Of a DNA stretch of 7,972 nt, positions 4,669 through 7,972 are shown one piece after another (the first letter of the stretch is position 1; each line of letters opens with the position of its first letter). The notes beneath the pieces were generated by a model. It made no database searches. It was given only the letters and a program-made list of their open reading frames with translations, and had not been told where the DNA came from. A program made the position numbers and the translations under genes. The stretch lies in contig JAUMYE010000049.1 in NCBI GenBank assembly GCA_030528815.1, forward strand, positions 1 through 7,972, given 5' to 3'. This DNA comes from Candidatus Saccharimonadota bacterium (GTDB lineage Bacteria > Patescibacteriota > Saccharimonadia > Saccharimonadales > Saccharimonadaceae).

Positions 4669-6686
4669 TATGCATTCCTCGAATTAACGCTTGATGGGAA
4701 GTTAATATTTGGTACTGGGCGTAGATGCATTCCAGAAACAATTGTAAGTTGCTCGTCATCAAAGACTTCCTGCAGTTCTCCTGATTTCGTCTCGTAAACT
4801 TCGGATTCGTTTGTGACGTAGAAATGCTCGGTATTTTCTGGGTTGGCATAGAAACTGGTATCGTTGAAAGATAGGACAGTCTCTACGGCAACATCTATAA
4901 CATTCTCGCCCTCATCGTCGTAAATGTCTCTCCTTACAACCGAAATGTTAGCCTGCTGCATATCGTATTCTTTGCTAAACATGGCGCTAAATAGCTGATA
5001 AAGACGAACGGAGACATCGATATCTGTAAGTCCGTTGTGTTTAAGGATATTTAGCAGGGTCTGCTTCTTTTCTTGTAGGCTAATCTTTTCAAAGCCGCCA
5101 TTAGACTCAGCATACTCGTTCAAGGCTTCAGTGATACGCTTTTGTTTCTCAGCTTCTGGACTGCCGGCTTCTGTTTCTTGCTGATTAATAAGGTCATACA
5201 TCTTCTGATAGGACTCATCGAAGCGCGCTCTAGTTTCTTCGTTGTCGGTCATTAGTTTTAGACCACTAAGCGGTGCATTGACTTTTGCGGCGGTAAGGTC
5301 GCTTCGGTAGACTTCCTTTACGGTGTCTGCACCAACAATCATATCATCACAGCGGAAGCGAAGGTTGGCGTGACCTGAGCCATATTCTGCATCCTTGAGC
5401 TTGCGGCCAGAGCTATCGAAATGGCTAACCTCAAAATTGATTCCGTATTCGCTAAGCATTTTGCCAAGAATCATGGTTAGCTCATAGCAAACTGCGCGGT
5501 TGTTTTCTGGCGTAATTTGCTCGATATAGCTAATGTCGTTATGAACTGCGCCGAGGTTATCTTCGCCATAACCAGCCATATAACGGCCATCATAACTCAG
5601 TAATTTACAAAGCTTGATATATGTAAACAAAGCTTTATCTAGATTAGTTGCATCTTCTGGCATGCCTTCAGTGAGAGCGGAGTGGAGCTCTGGAGAAATC
5701 TTAGTCTTCTCAAGGAGCGGTTCGTTAGTCTCCATGACCTTGTTTATGAAATCATGATTAATAACGCGGCAATACTCGGACATATTATTGCGTGCTACGT
5801 CAGGTAAGCAGAACCGGTTATTGAATAAATCAGAATGATCTTCAACGAATTTGGCCAACTCTGCTTCTGAAACACCATCGATAGTACTTTTCTCGTTGAG
5901 TGCTGCCAAGAAAACGTCGGGATTTTTGTTAAAGAAATCTAAAATGTCGTTGCCATTTAGTTGGACATCTTTACCGTCAAGCTTGTCTGCTAGAGGATTA
6001 TCTTCGCAATAATTCCAAAAAGCTTCGAGGCTAGTTGCTTCGCGAATGATCTGAATTCTCTTAGCTTCCGTCTCGGTTAGATCTTCTAGCTTGCCGTCTT
6101 GTTGTAGTTTGTCTAGGCTGCGCATAAGCTGAGCAGGTGAATCAATGCTGGAATTTGTAACTGAAACCGTATCTACTTCGGGCACGCCATCAAAACCTTC
6201 GATCTCGCGGCTAGTCATCTGTGAAACCATGTTAATTTCGCCTTCAAGAAGCATTTGGACTTTATCGAAGAAGACCTCGTTCGAAATAGCGCGAATGACA
6301 GTCTCCTCATTGATCTTTTTATCAGTCTTAAAACCGGCTTCGACTACTGGACTTGCGTGAAGTTCTTCAAAATCCTCGTCGGAAACAAATATAAACTGTT
6401 CTTGCCAGTTCGGAATGCGATCTTGCGGCACAAGATACTGATTTAAGTCGTCCATACCCATTTTAGTAATGCGCTCGTCGGCAAAAATTGAGTTGCCCTT
6501 GGAGTTCAGGCCTTTTTCGCGAAGTCTACGCTGGTAGCTTGGACTATTAGTGTCTGCTTCGGGATTTTGAGCTATTTCAGTAAGAGAGTCCCATTCGTTG
6601 GTCTGTTCTTCGGAAGCGGAATCTTGCGCCTCTGCGGGACTGGTTTCTTTTGCGAACTTGCTCTTAATAAAAGACTTCAGGCTCAT
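4668..6686 (-). CDS. Large cytoplasmic protein with a transglutaminase-like (papain-fold) core
   Basis: A 672-residue protein without signal peptide or membrane segment. The N-terminus is a short basic stretch followed by an acidic, Ser/Glu/Thr-rich, probably disordered region (about 12-55). The middle resembles transglutaminase-like domains: KALFTYIKLCKLLSYD (351-366), then NNRAVCYELTMILGKMLSEYGI with Cys400 at a helix start, GSGHANLRFRCDD with His439, and MIVGADTV with Asp454. This gives a Cys-His-Asp triad with normal family spacing. Such domains act as cysteine proteases, amidases or amide-crosslinking enzymes. The reaction and substrate here are unknown. The flanks (about 60-340 and 480-672) match nothing I know. 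ATG at 6686 has no Shine-Dalgarno, but a TGCTATAAT box ends 6 bases before it, so the message may be leaderless. It is coupled to the 77-residue gene. The domain call rests on motif and spacing by eye. Confidence 0.75.
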   Translation of the reverse strand: MSLKSFIKSKFAKETSPAEAQDSASEEQTNEWDSLTEIAQNPEADTNSPSYQRRLREKGLNSKGNSIFADERITKMGMDDLNQYLVPQDRIPNWQEQFIFVSDEDFEELHASPVVEAGFKTDKKINEETVIRAISNEVFFDKVQMLLEGEINMVSQMTSREIEGFDGVPEVDTVSVTNSSIDSPAQLMRSLDKLQQDGKLEDLTETEAKRIQIIREATSLEAFWNYCEDNPLADKLDGKDVQLNGNDILDFFNKNPDVFLAALNEKSTIDGVSEAELAKFVEDHSDLFNNRFCLPDVARNNMSEYCRVINHDFINKVMETNEPLLEKTKISPELHSALTEGMPEDATNLDKALFTYIKLCKLLSYDGRYMAGYGEDNLGAVHNDISYIEQITPENNRAVCYELTMILGKMLSEYGINFEVSHFDSSGRKLKDAEYGSGHANLRFRCDDMIVGADTVKEVYRSDLTAAKVNAPLSGLKLMTDNEETRARFDESYQKMYDLINQQETEAGSPEAEKQKRITEALNEYAESNGGFEKISLQEKKQTLLNILKHNGLTDIDVSVRLYQLFSAMFSKEYDMQQANISVVRRDIYDDEGENVIDVAVETVLSFNDTSFYANPENTEHFYVTNESEVYETKSGELQEVFDDEQLTIVSGMHLRPVPNINFPSSVNSRNA
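4675..4680 (-). promoter_or_regulatory. Ribosome binding site of the 77-residue gene
   Basis: On the - strand GAGGAA lies 6 bases before the ATG, within the last codons of the upstream gene. It indicates that the TAATG junction is a real initiation site rather than a chance overlap. Confidence 0.7.
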
Positions 6687-6692
6687 AAGGAA

Positions 6693-6701
6693 ATTATAGC
6701 A
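6693..6701 (-). promoter_or_regulatory. Extended -10 promoter placed for a leaderless mRNA of the transglutaminase-like gene
   Basis: On the - strand TGCTATAAT (6701-6693) is a perfect extended -10. Only TTCCTT separates it from the ATG at 6686, so the expected transcription start coincides with the A of the start codon. There is no Shine-Dalgarno in between and no convincing -35 box. Confidence 0.6.
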
Positions 6702-6724
6702 AAATAGAAGCGCTTAAGAGCGCT
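6702..6724 (-). terminator. Possible weak terminator at the end of the acyltransferase gene
   Basis: On the - strand AGCGCT (6724-6719), CTTA, AGCGCT (6714-6709) form a 6-bp GC-rich hairpin with a 4-base loop. It is followed by TTCTATTTT and overlaps the acyltransferase stop codon. The imperfect T-run makes it weak, so read-through into the next gene is likely in part. Confidence 0.4.
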
Positions 6725-7736
6725 ACTTGTGCCTTGGTCGAGATATGAGTGTCTTGGCCTTTGCTTTAACGAGCATAAAAGTAGCACTAATGCAAAGAAC
6801 GATAATAACTCGAAATATTGCTGGTCTTACCCAGTAGGGCTTAGGCTCGATAGACGTCCAGTGCTTGAATAAAATCGATTGGTCAAGATAATGAACAATT
6901 AAAACAATGAGGCTATATTTTCCGAAAAATTCAAAGAATTTAGAAAAGCGTAGTTTGTGTATCGTCTTGCATAATACTGAAACGCAATAGCTGCCGGAAA
7001 GGGCGACAATGATTGCGAATAGATTTTTACTCATGCCGTATTCTGCTAGCGCAATAAAATGTGTATTCATAATTCCGTAAAGCCATATGCCACAAGCGAC
7101 TATAAAAAGTTCGGTTCGATGTTTCTTTAAGAAACGAAGCTTACTTCTTGCTATGAGACCTAAAGTAATAAATAGAACACAAACGAGAGAAATATCGATA
7201 TTGAATGGTAAGTAAAAACTATTCGCACCTAGAAAAACCCCGAAAGCCCCAAGGAATAGTAGTGGGTATTTATTATTTTTAGGTCCCACGGCGACTGTAG
7301 TTGCATTAATAAACAAACGCGAAACAAACATCGAGACCAAGAACCATAGCATACCTAATGATATATAGGGATTGCTCGTACTTGAAAGGAGTGAATTAAA
7401 CCACTTGAGTAGAAGGCTTAGTATGATACTCGAGGAAAAACCAGTTTTTTGGATGCCGCCCACTACAATACGAACGAAAGAAAAAATAATAGTTGGTAGC
7501 AGTAATGTTTTTGCGTCCCGAAGGGTTTTCTTTAAGAAGGTCTTCTTGTCCGTGGTTGGATGCATAGTAAATCCGGATAGTAAAAAGAAGAGAGGCATAT
7601 GAAAAGAAGTAATGAAAGAAAAAGTATCGGAAGTATCAAATGCGGTATGCCCAATTATGACACAAATAATTGCAACACCTTTAGCGCAGTCGACCCAAGC
7701 CAATCGCGGCTTCTTCTTTAAATCTCTTATATTCAT
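6723..7736 (-). CDS. Membrane O-acyltransferase, acyltransferase 3 family (COG3594-like)
   Basis: A 337-residue integral membrane protein, probably transferring an acyl (often acetyl) group onto a cell-surface sugar or lipid. Recognition rests on the N-terminal family block, numbered from the ATG at 7736: RLAWVDCAKGVAIICVIIGH with the conserved His30, then FHMPLFFLLSGF (46-57) and KTLLLPTIIFSF after a basic loop. About nine to ten hydrophobic segments follow and the C-terminus is basic (RPRHK). The donor and acceptor are unknown; fucose 4-O-acetylase-like relatives modify polysaccharides. I chose the ATG at 7736 over a TTG at 7787. The extra 17 residues would be encoded by the T-run of the tRNA terminator, and a promoter lies between the two. 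There is no Shine-Dalgarno at a usable distance; AGG touches the ATG. The gene is more A+T rich than its neighbours by eye. Confidence 0.87.
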   Translation of the reverse strand: MNIRDLKKKPRLAWVDCAKGVAIICVIIGHTAFDTSDTFSFITSFHMPLFFLLSGFTMHPTTDKKTFLKKTLRDAKTLLLPTIIFSFVRIVVGGIQKTGFSSSIILSLLLKWFNSLLSSTSNPYISLGMLWFLVSMFVSRLFINATTVAVGPKNNKYPLLFLGAFGVFLGANSFYLPFNIDISLVCVLFITLGLIARSKLRFLKKHRTELFIVACGIWLYGIMNTHFIALAEYGMSKNLFAIIVALSGSYCVSVLCKTIHKLRFSKFFEFFGKYSLIVLIVHYLDQSILFKHWTSIEPKPYWVRPAIFRVIIVLCISATFMLVKAKAKTLISRPRHK

Positions 7737-7746
7737 CCTAAGTATT

Positions 7747-7774
7747 AGTATAAACACTGTCGAAATAAACGCAA
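7747..7774 (-). promoter_or_regulatory. Promoter of the acyltransferase gene
   Basis: On the - strand TTGCGT (7774-7769), a 16-base spacer and TATACT (7752-7747). The same two hexamers, with a 17-base spacer, drive the tRNA-Leu upstream, which supports the call. The predicted start near 7740 leaves a leader of only about 4 bases before the ATG at 7736. Confidence 0.6.
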
Positions 7775-7775
7775 G

Positions 7776-7831
7776 AAAAAAAGACAATCTGTTAAATTTG
7801 GAAATTCCAAATATTTTATTTCAGATTGCCT
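7776..7831 (-). terminator. Intrinsic terminator of tRNA-Leu with a nested inner hairpin
   Basis: On the - strand AGGCAATCTG (7831-7822) pairs with CAGATTGTCT (7791-7782) in a 10-bp stem with one G-U pair, followed by a run of T (7782-7776). Inside the loop a second symmetric element (7796-7812) pairs ATTTGG with CCAAAT around 5 bases. The T-run ends 1 base before the -35 box of the acyltransferase promoter. Confidence 0.75.
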
Positions 7832-7844
7832 AGACTATTCTATA

Positions 7845-7929
7845 TGGTCCGCGAGACTGGACTTGAACCAGCACGCCGATTGGCATATGCTCCTAAGGCA
7901 TACGTGTATACCAATTTCACCACTCGCGG
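7845..7929 (-). tRNA. tRNA-Leu, anticodon UAG, with encoded CCA
   Basis: An 85-base class II tRNA including the 3' CCA. The acceptor stem CCGCGAG pairs perfectly with CTCGCGG, followed by discriminator A and an encoded CCA. The D arm is GTG / CAC around a loop containing TTGG. The anticodon stem TATGC / GCATA closes the 7-base loop CTTAGGA, giving anticodon TAG. The long variable arm GCC-AATC-GGC is as expected for leucine. The T arm is GCTGG / CCAGT around TTCAAGT. It reads CUA and probably other CUN codons, and CTA is common in the protein genes of this window. Transcribed alone from its own promoter and terminator. Confidence 0.95.
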
Positions 7930-7939
7930 ATGTAAAGCT

Positions 7940-7968
7940 AGTATATCAGAAAGATTGGAAAAACGCAA
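7940..7968 (-). promoter_or_regulatory. Promoter of tRNA-Leu(UAG)
   Basis: On the - strand TTGCGT (7968-7963), a 17-base spacer and TATACT (7945-7940), preceded by TGA to give an extended -10 (TG-n-TATACT). The mature tRNA begins 10 bases after the -10 box, leaving a very short 5' leader. Confidence 0.75.
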
Positions 7969-7972
7969 ATCT

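Noticed and set aside
4435..6686. Polymorphic toxin with immunity protein
   Set aside because: The catalytic-like domain lies in the middle of the large protein, not at a variable C-terminus, and no export signal or toxin-delivery domain is visible. Kept only as a possibility for the small partner's role.
7372..7833. Open frames on the + strand at 7372-7602 and 7612-7833
   Set aside because: Both are antisense to the acyltransferase, and the second crosses the tRNA terminator. They have no ribosome binding site and no recognisable protein pattern.
1..7972. Mobile element or insertion sequence
   Set aside because: No transposase, integrase, terminal inverted repeats or target duplications are visible. 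The tRNA-Leu at the right edge could serve as an attachment site in principle, but no repeat of its 3' end is found in the window.

Overview
The window reads as chromosomal DNA from a compact, moderately AT-rich bacterium. Genes are tightly packed, convergent genes share terminators that nearly abut the stop codons, and all nine stop codons are TAA or TAG. Leucine is often written CTA, and the right edge carries the matching tRNA-Leu(UAG). Full-length proteins read through with the standard code, with no sign of UGA as a sense codon. The gene style is compatible with a Patescibacteria/CPR member such as Saccharibacteria. That placement is an impression from style, not a demonstrated assignment, and nothing here is a phylogenetic marker I can score by eye.

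Left part (1-2168, + strand): the 3' end of an unrecognised gene is followed by a protein-quality and redox operon of small heat-shock protein (Hsp20), thioredoxin and thioredoxin reductase. Hsp20 and thioredoxin are 2 nt apart, thioredoxin and its reductase overlap by 8 nt, and the operon ends in a strong bidirectional hairpin terminator. The reductase uses NADPH to reduce the thioredoxin, and the Hsp20 holdase would protect unfolding proteins under the same stresses.

Middle (2170-4430): a small cysteine-rich orphan protein on the - strand is divergent from a YjgR/DUF853-type HerA-like ATPase on the + strand. The intergenic region between them holds a near-consensus sigma-70 promoter for the small gene and an extended -10 promoter for the ATPase. 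It also holds the most striking unexplained structure in the window: two 25-bp palindromes plus a degenerate third copy, all phased at exactly 54 bp, which look like operators or iterons for an unknown DNA-binding protein.

Right part (4435-7972, all - strand): in transcription order, tRNA-Leu(UAG) with encoded CCA and its terminator, a membrane O-acyltransferase (acyltransferase 3 / COG3594-like), a 672-residue protein with a central transglutaminase-like Cys-His-Asp core, and a 77-residue protein translationally coupled to it by a TAATG overlap. The acyltransferase and the transglutaminase-like gene both lack a usable Shine-Dalgarno and have -10 boxes almost touching their start codons. That suggests leaderless or nearly leaderless mRNAs, in contrast to clear Shine-Dalgarno starts elsewhere in the window.
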